From: Burkholderiales bacterium
GTDB lineage: Bacteria; Pseudomonadota; Gammaproteobacteria; Burkholderiales; Burkholderiaceae_C
DNA length: 64,000 bases
Assembly: GCA_947372465.1 (NCBI GenBank)
Contig: CANBTT010000004.1
Location: 28,058 to 92,057 of the forward strand
Direction of reading: 5' to 3'
The notes under the pieces were generated by a model. That model was given only the letters and a program-made list of their open reading frames with translations, made no database searches and had not been told where the DNA came from. The number at the start of each line of letters is the position of its first letter. Positions within the stretch are counted from its first letter, which is position 1. Shown here piece by piece: positions 1-7,650 of the stretch. Both the position numbers and the translations under genes were made by a program.

Positions 1-367
1 AGACTTTGAAGCGGCCCGTGACGGGTTTGTACACCGCTTGCTCAATGAGGTTTTGAACCTCCTCTACCCCGCGATTGGAGGCCGCATCAAGCTCTGTGTA
101 GTCAACAAAACGACCCATGTCAATGGCCATGCAGTTATCACAAACACCACAAGGAAGCGCAGTGATGCCTATCTCACAATTCAACGACTTTGCCAAAATT
201 CTCGAAACCGTGGTCTTACCAACACCCCTGGTGCCCGTGAAGAGGTAGGCATGGTGCAAGCGCTGTTGGGTCAATGCGTTCGTCAATGCTTGCACCACAT
301 GCGGCTGCCCCACCAATTCGGTGAAGTTCTTTGGGCGATACTTTCTGGCCAAGACAAGGTAAGACAT
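1..367 (-). CDS. dnaX: DNA polymerase III subunit gamma/tau (5' end only)
   Basis: This is the N-terminal part of the clamp-loader ATPase, about 122 codons; the gene runs off the left edge of the window. The reverse strand reads MSYLVLARKYRPKNF, the classic DnaX start, followed by a Walker A box GTRGVGKTT and the beginning of the zinc-binding module (CGVCDNC). Gamma/tau loads the beta clamp onto DNA and couples the polymerase cores to the helicase. The ORF track lists only plus-strand shadows here. The start at base 367 is the only ATG that gives the family N-terminus. The gene is divergent from the SRP RNA gene, a frequent arrangement in Burkholderiales. Identification is certain although the gene is partial. 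Confidence 0.95.
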   Translation of the reverse strand, partial: MSYLVLARKYRPKNFTELVGQPHVVQALTNALTQQRLHHAYLFTGTRGVGKTTVSRILAKSLNCEIGITALPCGVCDNCMAIDMGRFVDYTELDAASNRGVEEVQNLIEQAVYKPVTGRFKV

Positions 368-499
368 GGCGTCATTCTAAAGGGTCAAAACAGCAAAAGT
401 CTGGCATTTCCTCGCCCACATATAAATATTCAACGAGCCCCTTTCCCCCACCCAGCGCCAAGCGACTTCAAACCGAGCACACAAAAACCCGTACAATAG

Positions 500-590
500 A
501 CCCCGACGGGCCTTCCCGCATGGCGAAGCGGCCAACCGGGTCAGGTGGGGAACCAAGCAGCCCTAACTGTGGAGTCAGTGCCGGGGTCAA
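500..590 (+). ncRNA. ffs: Signal recognition particle RNA, small bacterial (4.5S) type
   Basis: The core GGTCAGGTGGGGAACCAAGCAGCC matches the universally conserved apical region of bacterial 4.5S RNA (GGTCAGG...GGAA..AAGCAGCC). The ends GACCCC and GGGGTC pair to close the long hairpin, giving a length of about 90 nt. With Ffh this RNA forms the SRP that targets inner-membrane proteins during translation. A TACAAT hexamer at 492-497 is a likely -10 box, so the true 5' end may lie a few bases right of base 500. The ORF-track entries crossing it are artefacts. Confidence 0.93.
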
Positions 591-703
591 GGCTCGTCTT
601 TTATCACCTTCACCCTCTGCGCCTTTTGATGAAGGCGGTGCCTTTGATGCACCCATCTCTCAGCAATGCGCGGGTCACCCATTTCCAACCACCTACGGCC
701 ATC

Positions 704-1150
704 ATGAACATTGAGCGCATCGATCACATTGGGATCCGTGTCACTGAGCGCCAAAGAGCTTTGGACTTTTACGCGCTTTTGGGCTTTGAAGTCGCACTTG
801 AAGTGGACTTTGACGCGGTCCTTGTGCTGAAAAATGCAAAAGGCATCGAGCTCAATTTGATCGTCAATGGGGTAGACACCTTGGGCTCAAGAAACATCTT
901 GATGGATGTTGAACAAAAGCACCCAGGCATCACCCATGTTGCCTTTGCAGTCGAAGATATCTCAGCGTGTCGGGCTGATTTAACGGCAAAGGGCATTTTG
1001 ATCACGCAAGGCCCCGTGAGTTTTGGAGATGGTCATGTGTCCCTCTTTTTTCGAGACCCCGACAAAAACACCCTTGAGCTTAGAAGCCGACTCAAGCCAG
1101 GGGAAGAGGACCAGATTGAAGGTTTGAGCTTTTATGACCCAAAAGGCTAA
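704..1150 (+). CDS. VOC (glyoxalase/bleomycin resistance) family protein
   Basis: The protein has 148 residues with one vicinal-oxygen-chelate fold. It contains IDHIGIRV near residue 5, ITHVAFAV in the second beta-alpha module, and TLELRSR at the end, which supply the usual His/His/Glu metal ligands. Families with this fold include glyoxalase I and ring-cleaving dioxygenases, and the substrate cannot be read from the sequence. The ORF track extends upstream to 545, through the SRP RNA. The ATG at 704 (MNIERIDHIG) is chosen because homologous domains start exactly here and the upstream residues are the RNA gene in translation. It stands alone between the RNA and a convergent copper chaperone gene. 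Confidence 0.8.
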   Translation: MNIERIDHIGIRVTERQRALDFYALLGFEVALEVDFDAVLVLKNAKGIELNLIVNGVDTLGSRNILMDVEQKHPGITHVAFAVEDISACRADLTAKGILITQGPVSFGDGHVSLFFRDPDKNTLELRSRLKPGEEDQIEGLSFYDPKG

Positions 1151-1187
1151 AGCCTGCTCTCATTGCATCTCGCTGGCTCGCTATTTC

Positions 1188-1679
1188 TCAGTGGTGCTGG
1201 TGATTGGCCCCATGCACCATGCCTGAACCCTCAGCCGTCGGGGCTTGTATCAGCACGGGCACTTTCAGCTCCATTTGTGTTTTTTTACCCGCTGCATCTT
1301 GAAAGGTCAAGCGCACATCAATTTGGCTGTTTTTTTCTAGCGTTTTTTTCAAATCCATGAGCATGATGTGGTACCCCCCTGGTTGAAGTTCAACCACGCT
1401 GCCAGCGCTCAAATCCAAGCCATTTGGCAAAGCCGTCATCTTCATCACATTGTTGTCCATGCTCATTTGGTGCACTTCACTGACCATGGCAACAGACGAG
1501 CTCACAGAAACAAGTTTTGTGCCCTGGGAGGCCTTCAAGCTCATGAAAACCCCCGTGGCATTTTGACCCTTCACACTTGCACGCGCCCAAGCATTGGAGA
1601 CAGTGACGTTTTGAGCGCTTGCCAAAGCACTCAAGGACAAAAAAGCTACGAACCAAGCGTATTTTTTTAAAAGTGTCAT
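1188..1679 (-). CDS. Periplasmic copper chaperone, PCuAC family
   Basis: The protein has 163 residues. A signal peptide (MTLLKKYAWFVAFLSLSALASAQ) is followed by a single PCuAC/DUF461 beta-barrel domain. Copper ligands of the family's H(M)-X-M...HxM pattern are visible: EVHQMSM and HIMLMDL. The C-terminus ends in a His-rich tail (HGANHQHH) that may hold more metal. PCuAC proteins bind Cu(I) in the periplasm and pass it to the CuA centre of cytochrome c oxidase, often with a Sco partner; no sco gene is visible here. It is divergent from the TonB-dependent receptor at 1859, with a shared intergenic region of about 180 bp, which suggests a common metal-related role (inference). Confidence 0.85.
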   Translation of the reverse strand: MTLLKKYAWFVAFLSLSALASAQNVTVSNAWARASVKGQNATGVFMSLKASQGTKLVSVSSSVAMVSEVHQMSMDNNVMKMTALPNGLDLSAGSVVELQPGGYHIMLMDLKKTLEKNSQIDVRLTFQDAAGKKTQMELKVPVLIQAPTAEGSGMVHGANHQHH

Positions 1680-1858
1680 GTTGCTTCCATCAAGAGTAAG
1701 AACTTGTATTGCTATGAAAACCCATTATCTCATAGGCCCCAGATCCTCAATGCGCACAGGCCAAAAGGGAAAACCTCAATGAAATCAAACCCAAATCACT
1801 TTTAAAATAAAAATCTCTTTCAAACACCATATTTGGTTCATTCGCCTCACCTCCTTCC

Positions 1859-4321
1859 ATGCACTTGCCAAAGCTTTCTAGCTCAGACCCTCGCCATCTT
1901 TTTCTTGTCTTGGCCCTTGCTGGCCAAAGCGCCCTTGCACAAAATGAGGTTGAAAGCATCGAAATCATCGCCAGCACTCCCACCCTTGGCGCGAGCACCA
2001 ACAAGAACACCCTCGCCTCCAACGTTCAGCTGGCCCTTGGGGATGACATTGAAAACACAGGCTCCCTCAATTTAGCCGATTTTTTAAAAAACAATTTCAC
2101 AAGCGTTCACATCAACGACAACCAAGGCAACCCCTTTCAAGTTGATTTGAATTACAGGGGCTACAGCGCTTCTCCCTTGCTGGGTACCCCACAAGGCCTT
2201 TCCGTGTATGTGGATGGCGTCAGAATGAACCAGCCCTTTGGTGACATCGTTCAGTGGGACTTGATTCCCAACTCAGCCATTAAAGACATCAGCCTCTTTG
2301 CCGGCTCCAATCCAGTGTTTGGCATGAACACCTTGGGAGGTGCGCTCAGCATTCACACGAAAGACGGCATGAGCTACCAAGGCACTGAAATCGAAACTGG
2401 CCTGGGCAGTTACAGAAGAAAAAGCTTTGAACTTGAACACGGCGCGAGGCACTCAAATGGACTGCACACTTATTTCAACTTCAAAGACTTCAAAGATGCA
2501 GGCTGGCGAGATCACTCCCCCTCAAGTGTTCAACAATTGTTTGGCAAAGTGGGCTGGCATGACCGATCGACCGATCTCAAGCTCTCATTGTCAACTTTCT
2601 CCTCCGCACTGACTGGCAACGGCTTGCAGCAACAAGAACTTCTCAATCAAAACTACGCCAGCGTCTTTACGCAGCCCGACCAAACCCAAAACAAGTCCTC
2701 CGTTTTGAACCTGGAGCTCAAACACGAGCTCAGTGATGACTGGTCCTTGTCAGGCAACACGTACCTCAGACACATCTTCAGCAGCACCTTCAACGGGGAC
2801 TTGAACGCCAACTCATTGGCTGAAAAAGTCTATGGCTTCAGCAGCGCAGAGGGCAACTGGCTTCTTGCAAACCAGCTTTTGAAGCCCGGTGGCTCAAACA
2901 ACCAAACGCCCAGTGCGCTAGGCACCGGTTTTCCAACGCTGCGATGCATCGCTCAAGCCGCACTGAACACCGAACCCAATGAAAAATGCGACGCGTTGAT
3001 CAATCGCACACAAACGCAACAAAAAAGCCTGGGCCTGAACGCTCAATTGAACAGCAGCGCTGAGCGATTTGGGCTGCCCAACCGCTTGAGTGTGGGCATC
3101 GCCCTTGACCTGTCTGAGTCAACCTTTCTTCAGCAAACACAGTTTGCTTACCTCACCCCTGAGCGCTCAGTGATCGGGGTGAATGCCTTTGCCGATGGGT
3201 CGCAGAACTCAGAAACAGCCTTTGATCAACGCGTTCAACTCAAAGGTCAATCCCTGCGCACCAACCTTTTTGCCATGGACACGCTAACATTTGCCGCACA
3301 AAAAACCCATTTGAGTGCAGCAGCCATGTGGACGCACACCCGCATTGACAACACGGATTTGCTCTTTCCTTATGCCAACACATACTCCCCAATGGCGCTT
3401 CAAGGAGGACTGCAAAGAGGCAGTTTGTCGGGCGCCAGCACCTACCAGCGCTTGAACCCCGCACTTGGCTTGTCATACACACCAAGTCCCCTCTTCAATC
3501 CCTTTATGGGTTACAGCGAGAGCTCTCGCGCTCCGACGTCCATTGAACTGGGTTGCGCCGACCCAAGCTACGACTGCCGACTGCCCAACTCCATGTCTGG
3601 AGATCCACCCCTCAAACAAGTGGTCACCAAAACTTGGGAGCTTGGTGTGCGAGGCAAGAGAGATGACAGCACCCTTCAATGGAATGGAGCCTTCTTTATG
3701 GCTCAAAATAATGATGATATTTTGTTCGTCTCAAGCAGCACCAATGCGGGATCTGGTTACTTCAAAAACTTTGGGCAAACCAAACGACAAGGTTTTGAGA
3801 TGAGCATCCAGGGCAAAAACAAAGCGTTCACTTTCGGACTCAATTTCACAAGCTTCAAAGCGAGCTACGAAACCTCCGAGTCCATTGTGAGCAGTTTGAA
3901 CCCACAAGCCAATGCGCAAGGACACATCAACATTGCGCCTGGCAATGCCATTCCCCTGATGCCGTCCCATTTGCTCAACGCTCGAGCGGGCTATGCTTTT
4001 TCATCCAACTTCAAATCGGGTTTGAGTCTCTCCGCCGTGGACTCAAGCTTCATGAGGGGCAATGAAAACAACCTCCCCTCAGCCAAAGTTCCCGGTTACG
4101 CTGTCTTCAACTGGAACGGCGCATACAAACTGAGTGAAGATGTGTCACTTTTTGCAAACATCTCAAATTTGTTTGACAAAAAGTTCAGCACCTCTGGCGC
4201 CATTGGGAGCAATGCCTTTTCAAGCAGCGGCAGTTACAACAACACCAACCTGGGCACTCTTTTTCAAGCGCCTGGTGCGCCCAGAATGTTCAATGTTCAC
4301 ATGCGCATGGAGTTGCACTGA
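1859..4321 (+). CDS. TonB-dependent outer-membrane receptor
   Basis: The protein has 820 residues. A signal peptide ends near AQNEV. VESIEIIAS is a plausible TonB box, followed by a plug domain (residues about 50-170, with LSVYVDGVRMNQPFGD and NTLGGALSIHTK) and a 22-strand beta-barrel to the C-terminus. These receptors use proton-motive force through TonB-ExbBD to import scarce substrates. The substrate is not evident: neither siderophore- nor cobalamin-specific motifs were recognised. The divergent PCuAC chaperone next door makes copper a reasonable guess. The last residues are MELH rather than the more usual terminal Phe or Trp. No strong ribosome binding site precedes the ATG, so the exact start is uncertain, but the signal peptide supports it. 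Confidence 0.85.
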   Translation: MHLPKLSSSDPRHLFLVLALAGQSALAQNEVESIEIIASTPTLGASTNKNTLASNVQLALGDDIENTGSLNLADFLKNNFTSVHINDNQGNPFQVDLNYRGYSASPLLGTPQGLSVYVDGVRMNQPFGDIVQWDLIPNSAIKDISLFAGSNPVFGMNTLGGALSIHTKDGMSYQGTEIETGLGSYRRKSFELEHGARHSNGLHTYFNFKDFKDAGWRDHSPSSVQQLFGKVGWHDRSTDLKLSLSTFSSALTGNGLQQQELLNQNYASVFTQPDQTQNKSSVLNLELKHELSDDWSLSGNTYLRHIFSSTFNGDLNANSLAEKVYGFSSAEGNWLLANQLLKPGGSNNQTPSALGTGFPTLRCIAQAALNTEPNEKCDALINRTQTQQKSLGLNAQLNSSAERFGLPNRLSVGIALDLSESTFLQQTQFAYLTPERSVIGVNAFADGSQNSETAFDQRVQLKGQSLRTNLFAMDTLTFAAQKTHLSAAAMWTHTRIDNTDLLFPYANTYSPMALQGGLQRGSLSGASTYQRLNPALGLSYTPSPLFNPFMGYSESSRAPTSIELGCADPSYDCRLPNSMSGDPPLKQVVTKTWELGVRGKRDDSTLQWNGAFFMAQNNDDILFVSSSTNAGSGYFKNFGQTKRQGFEMSIQGKNKAFTFGLNFTSFKASYETSESIVSSLNPQANAQGHINIAPGNAIPLMPSHLLNARAGYAFSSNFKSGLSLSAVDSSFMRGNENNLPSAKVPGYAVFNWNGAYKLSEDVSLFANISNLFDKKFSTSGAIGSNAFSSSGSYNNTNLGTLFQAPGAPRMFNVHMRMELH

Positions 4322-4371
4322 AGACGCCCCTTGGCTTTTAGGCAGCCCACGGGATGGATGGATCCCCTTGT

Positions 4372-5043
4372 TTAAGAACCACTTGATTCGCTCAAAGCCT
4401 CTTTCATCGCATCCAAAAGGGTTTGTGGCTCTTGCGCACCTGAGACACCCAATTGAGCGTTCAGGATATAAAAAGGCACGCCATTGATCCCCAACGCTCG
4501 TGCGCCCTTTTCTCTCTCTTGCACAGCTTGGTGTGCGTGCGCATTGCCAAGCCCCTCCTCAATGGCCGCATCCGACATGCCCGTGCTTAGAGCAATCGAT
4601 CTCAAAACCTCTTTGCGGGTTAAATCCATCGAGTCTAAAAAATAAGCTTTGAACAAGGCCTCCACTAGGCTTGCTTGAGCTTGTGGGGATTGCGCTTGGG
4701 CAATCAGGCTGTGTGCGAGAAGGGTGTTGGGTTGGCGCTTTATTTGATCAAATTTAAAATCAATGCCGACCGATTGACCCACACCTGAGACCCGTTCATA
4801 AACAGACAGTGACCGGTCACCAAATTTCTCTTTCAAGTACTGCGTCCTCTCAATGCCCTCCAAAGGCAAATCGGGGTTCAATTGAAAGGCAGACCACCTC
4901 ACCAAAGGGGTGGGCTCAGAGGGAAACTGCTCTTTAAAAAGTGTCAATGCACTCTCCAAGCGCCTCTTTCCGATGTAGCACCAAGGGCAAACCACATCAG
5001 ATAAAACATCGATGATCAAAGGTGTTTTAACGGGTGTTGTCAT
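4372..5043 (-). CDS. DsbA family oxidoreductase, FrnE-like
   Basis: The protein has 223 residues in the thioredoxin-fold DsbA/FrnE (2-hydroxychromene-2-carboxylate isomerase-like) family. The N-terminus carries DVLSDVVCPWCYIGKRRLE with the active-site CPWC motif, and the C-terminal part has the family signature GINGVPFYILN with the cis-proline. No signal peptide is seen, so it probably acts in the cytoplasm as a thiol-disulfide oxidoreductase. FrnE in Deinococcus and E. coli YfcG-like functions are only distant guides. It converges on the receptor gene and is divergent from trxA, which may be coincidental or may reflect a shared redox theme. Confidence 0.85.
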   Translation of the reverse strand: MTTPVKTPLIIDVLSDVVCPWCYIGKRRLESALTLFKEQFPSEPTPLVRWSAFQLNPDLPLEGIERTQYLKEKFGDRSLSVYERVSGVGQSVGIDFKFDQIKRQPNTLLAHSLIAQAQSPQAQASLVEALFKAYFLDSMDLTRKEVLRSIALSTGMSDAAIEEGLGNAHAHQAVQEREKGARALGINGVPFYILNAQLGVSGAQEPQTLLDAMKEALSESSGS

Positions 5044-5186
5044 CTTGAGGTCCTTGTCTCTTTGAAAATATGAGGTTTATTTAACCACGAAGCGAGTGGG
5101 ATTTTTTAAGACTTGAACATTCCTTGCCCGTTTCTGTCAAAATAGAGCTTTTACTGAAATCATCTTCCCCCAGCTGAAAGATCAAA

Positions 5187-5519
5187 ATGGCCAACGAACT
5201 CATCAAGCACACCACAGATTCGACCTTTGAGGCCGACGTCCTTCAATCCAGTCAGCCTGTTTTGGTCGATTACTGGGCCGAATGGTGTGGCCCCTGCAAG
5301 ATGATTGCCCCCATCTTGGACGAAGTGGCGACAGGCTATGAAGGCAAACTTCAAATCGCCAAAATGAATGTCGATGAAAATCGCGAAATCCCAGCCAAAT
5401 TTGGTATTCGAGGCATTCCAACACTCATGCTTTTCAAAGATGGACAATTGGCCGCAACCAAAGTGGGCGCTTTGAGCAAAGCGCAATTGACCGCTTTCAT
5501 TGACCAACAGTTGGCTTAA
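5187..5519 (+). CDS. trxA: Thioredoxin 1
   Basis: The protein has 110 residues and is a classical single-domain cytosolic thioredoxin with active site WAEWCGPCK (Cys34 and Cys37) and the cis-Pro segment [11 protein letters not shown]. It reduces protein disulfides, including those of ribonucleotide reductase and PAPS reductase, and is itself reduced by thioredoxin reductase. A weak GAAAG ribosome binding site precedes the ATG. A clear hairpin terminator follows the stop. Placement directly upstream of rho is the same as in E. coli and many proteobacteria. Confidence 0.97.
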   Translation: MANELIKHTTDSTFEADVLQSSQPVLVDYWAEWCGPCKMIAPILDEVATGYEGKLQIAKMNVDENREIPAKFGIRGIPTLMLFKDGQLAATKVGALSKAQLTAFIDQQLA

Positions 5520-5545
5520 AACCATCCACTTGACACACCTCAAGA

Positions 5546-5566
5546 AGCACCTTCTAGGTGCTTTTT
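5546..5566 (+). terminator. Rho-independent terminator after trxA
   Basis: AGCACCT-TCT-AGGTGCT is a perfect 7-bp stem with a 3-nt loop followed by TTTT. It begins 26 bases after the trxA stop codon. Confidence 0.85.
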
Positions 5567-5683
5567 ACATGGGATTTCATTGACAAAATGAGTACTTTTG
5601 ATTTCATTTAATCGAATCCATGTTGCTCATAGATGGCGCAGTTGGCACTTGCACCGGAGAACTTGACTTGATGCAGGGATGTG

Positions 5684-5712
5684 TTCACAAATTGTATTTT
5701 CTCTGACATAAT
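5684..5712 (+). promoter_or_regulatory. Likely sigma-70 promoter of rho; the 5567-5833 stretch holds the rho leader
   Basis: TTCACA and CATAAT are separated by exactly 17 bases. This gives an untranslated leader of roughly 115 bases before rho. rho is autoregulated through its leader in E. coli, and a long leader fits that pattern, but no leader peptide is obvious here. Otherwise I see no gene in the 314-base trxA-rho gap. Confidence 0.55.
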
Positions 5713-5833
5713 GTGCACCAGTGACAAGAGCAACCACAAGCTTGCATCATTAACCGGTCTCGAGCCCTCGGCTCATCGCGATTAGACCATTCCCCACAAA
5801 CCTTATCAACGAACTCCCACCTGGAGTCTCTTC

Positions 5834-7096
5834 ATGCATCTGAACGAACTCAAGGCACTGCATGTGTCTGAAGTACTCAAACAAGCCGAAGTCCTGGAAA
5901 TTGAAAACACAGGGCGCATGCGCAAACAAGAACTCATGTTTGCCATCATCAAAAAAAGAGCGCGCGCAGGCGAGCAAGTTTTTGCCGACGGCGTTCTTGA
6001 GATTTTGCCCGATGGATTTGGCTTTCTAAGAAGTCCCGACACCAGCTACACCGCCAGCACCGACGACATCTACATCAGTCCAAGCCAAGTTCGCCGCTTT
6101 AATCTTCACACGGGCGACATGATTGAAGGCGAGGTGAGAATCCCCAAAGACGGCGAACGGTATTTTGCCTTGACGAAACTCGACAAGGTCAATGGAGATC
6201 TGCCAGAGAACAATCGCCACAAGATCATGTTCGAGAACTTGACGCCCCTCTTTCCTAAAGAGCAAATGCGTCTAGAAAGAGACATCAAAGGCGAAGAAAA
6301 CATCACGGGCAGAATGATTGACATCATCGCTCCCATCGGAAAAGGGCAGCGAGCCCTCTTGGTCGCTCCCCCAAAGAGCGGCAAAACGGTCATGATGCAA
6401 CACATTGCGCATGCCATCACCGCCAACTATCCCGATTCACACATGATGGTCTTGCTCGTTGACGAACGACCCGAAGAGGTCACCGAGATGCAAAGAAGCG
6501 TCAAAGGTGAAGTCATTGCGTCCACCTTTGATGAGCCTGCAGCCCGACACGTTCACGTTGCGGAAATGGTGATCGAGCGCGCAAAACGTCTAACAGAACT
6601 CAAAAAAGACGTGGTGATCTTGCTCGACTCCATCACCCGCTTGGCACGCGCTTACAACAACGTCGTCCCCAGTTCAGGCAAAGTTCTCACAGGTGGCGTT
6701 GACGCCAATGCCTTGCAAAGACCCAAGCGCTTTTTTGGTGCGGCCAGAAACATTGAAGAAGGTGGCTCCCTCACCATCATCGCCACCGCACTGATCGACA
6801 CCGGCTCCAGAATGGATGAGGTGATCTTTGAAGAGTTCAAAGGCACGGGCAACTGTGAAATTCATTTGGACCGCCGTCTTTATGAAAAACGCGTCTTTCC
6901 AGCCATTCAGCTCAACCGCAGTGGTACCCGACGCGAAGAGCTTTTGCTCGCGCCAGAAATTCTGCAAAAAACTCGCATCTTGCGTCAATTCATCTACAAC
7001 ATGGACGAAATTGAGTCCATGGAGCTCATGCTTAAAAACATGCGCTCGACCAAGACCAACGTCGACTTCTTTGACCTCATGCGTCGAGGCGGTTAA
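5834..7096 (+). CDS. rho: Transcription termination factor Rho
   Basis: The protein has 420 residues, the standard length for a compact proteobacterial Rho. The N-terminal Rho-N helical domain ([16 protein letters not shown]) is followed by the cold-shock-like RNA-binding domain (residues about 50-120, GFGFLRSP) and a RecA-type motor with Walker A APPKSGKT near residue 180 and [11 protein letters not shown] near the Walker B region. The hexameric helicase loads on C-rich transcripts and dislodges RNA polymerase. There is no acidic or insertion domain. A hairpin 30 bases past the stop may terminate it. Confidence 0.98.
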   Translation: MHLNELKALHVSEVLKQAEVLEIENTGRMRKQELMFAIIKKRARAGEQVFADGVLEILPDGFGFLRSPDTSYTASTDDIYISPSQVRRFNLHTGDMIEGEVRIPKDGERYFALTKLDKVNGDLPENNRHKIMFENLTPLFPKEQMRLERDIKGEENITGRMIDIIAPIGKGQRALLVAPPKSGKTVMMQHIAHAITANYPDSHMMVLLVDERPEEVTEMQRSVKGEVIASTFDEPAARHVHVAEMVIERAKRLTELKKDVVILLDSITRLARAYNNVVPSSGKVLTGGVDANALQRPKRFFGAARNIEEGGSLTIIATALIDTGSRMDEVIFEEFKGTGNCEIHLDRRLYEKRVFPAIQLNRSGTRREELLLAPEILQKTRILRQFIYNMDEIESMELMLKNMRSTKTNVDFFDLMRRGG

Positions 7097-7126
7097 CCGT
7101 TTAGTTTTCAAATTGACGGTTTTCGG

Positions 7127-7153
7127 GCCCCTTTGTAACAACACAGGGGCTTT
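7127..7153 (+). terminator. Probable terminator after rho
   Basis: GCCCCT and AGGGGC flank a 12-nt loop and are followed by TTTC. The stem is GC-rich but the U-tract is short, so the hairpin is only moderately convincing. Confidence 0.55.
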
Positions 7154-7186
7154 CAAATCCTCCAAATTAGACCCTAGCAATACATT

Positions 7187-7203
7187 CCTGCTACAATAGC
7201 AGG
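7187..7203 (+). promoter_or_regulatory. Palindrome overlapping a TACAAT -10 box upstream of rpmE2
   Basis: CCTGCTA-CAA-TAGCAGG is a perfect 7-bp inverted repeat. The central TACAAT (7192-7197) is a good -10 hexamer, though a -35 box is not clear. An operator embedded in a promoter is one reading; a small 5'-end hairpin is another. Zinc-free L31 paralogues are often Zur-controlled, but this sequence does not resemble the AT-rich proteobacterial Zur box I know. Confidence 0.4.
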
Positions 7204-7264
7204 CTTCACGGAAAGTGCGCCAGATTGGCTGACGTGGCTACCGGCTTTACTCAAGGATGAGAAC

Positions 7265-7522
7265 ATGAAAGAAGGCATTCACCCCAATTACCGCGAAGTT
7301 TGCTTCGTCGATTTGTCCAATGGCTTTAAGTTTGTTACCCGCTCATGCGCTAACACCAAAGAAACCATCAAAATGGACGACGGACGCGATTTGCCTTTGT
7401 ACAAATTGGACACATCAAGCGAGTCACATCCTTTTTACACAGGAACACAAAAATCTGTGGACAACATGGGTGGACGTGTTGAGCGCTTTAGAAACAAATA
7501 CGGCAAAACAGCAGCAAAATAA
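7265..7522 (+). CDS. rpmE2: 50S ribosomal protein L31, type B
   Basis: The protein has 85 residues beginning [12 protein letters not shown], the type-B L31 form, with HPFYTGTQK and the C-terminal [10 protein letters not shown]. The CxxC zinc ribbon of type-A L31 is absent; the two cysteines (EVCFVD, RSCANT) are far apart. L31 sits at the central protuberance and bridges the subunits. The zinc-independent version can release the cell from zinc demand. RBS AAGGATGAG lies just before the ATG. A strong terminator follows. Confidence 0.95.
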   Translation: MKEGIHPNYREVCFVDLSNGFKFVTRSCANTKETIKMDDGRDLPLYKLDTSSESHPFYTGTQKSVDNMGGRVERFRNKYGKTAAK

Positions 7523-7573
7523 TTGCTTATTGTTGACCGCTTCTGAACTGGATTGCATCTGGGTCAGCACCAA

Positions 7574-7607
7574 GGCAGCACGGGTTCCCGCGCTGCCTTT
7601 GTTTTTT
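7574..7607 (+). terminator. Rho-independent terminator after rpmE2
   Basis: GGCAGCACGGG-TT-CCCGCGCTGCC forms an 11-bp stem with one internal mismatch, followed by TTTGTTTTTT. This is the clearest intrinsic terminator in the left part of the window. Confidence 0.85.
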
Positions 7608-7650
7608 GGGATTCATCCTCCCGCCCCCTCTTTGTTAAGGTGCAATTGAC

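Noticed and set aside
38-714. Plus-strand ORFs of 153 and 127 aa at the left edge
   Set aside because: They are antisense to dnaX and run through the SRP RNA; no family features.
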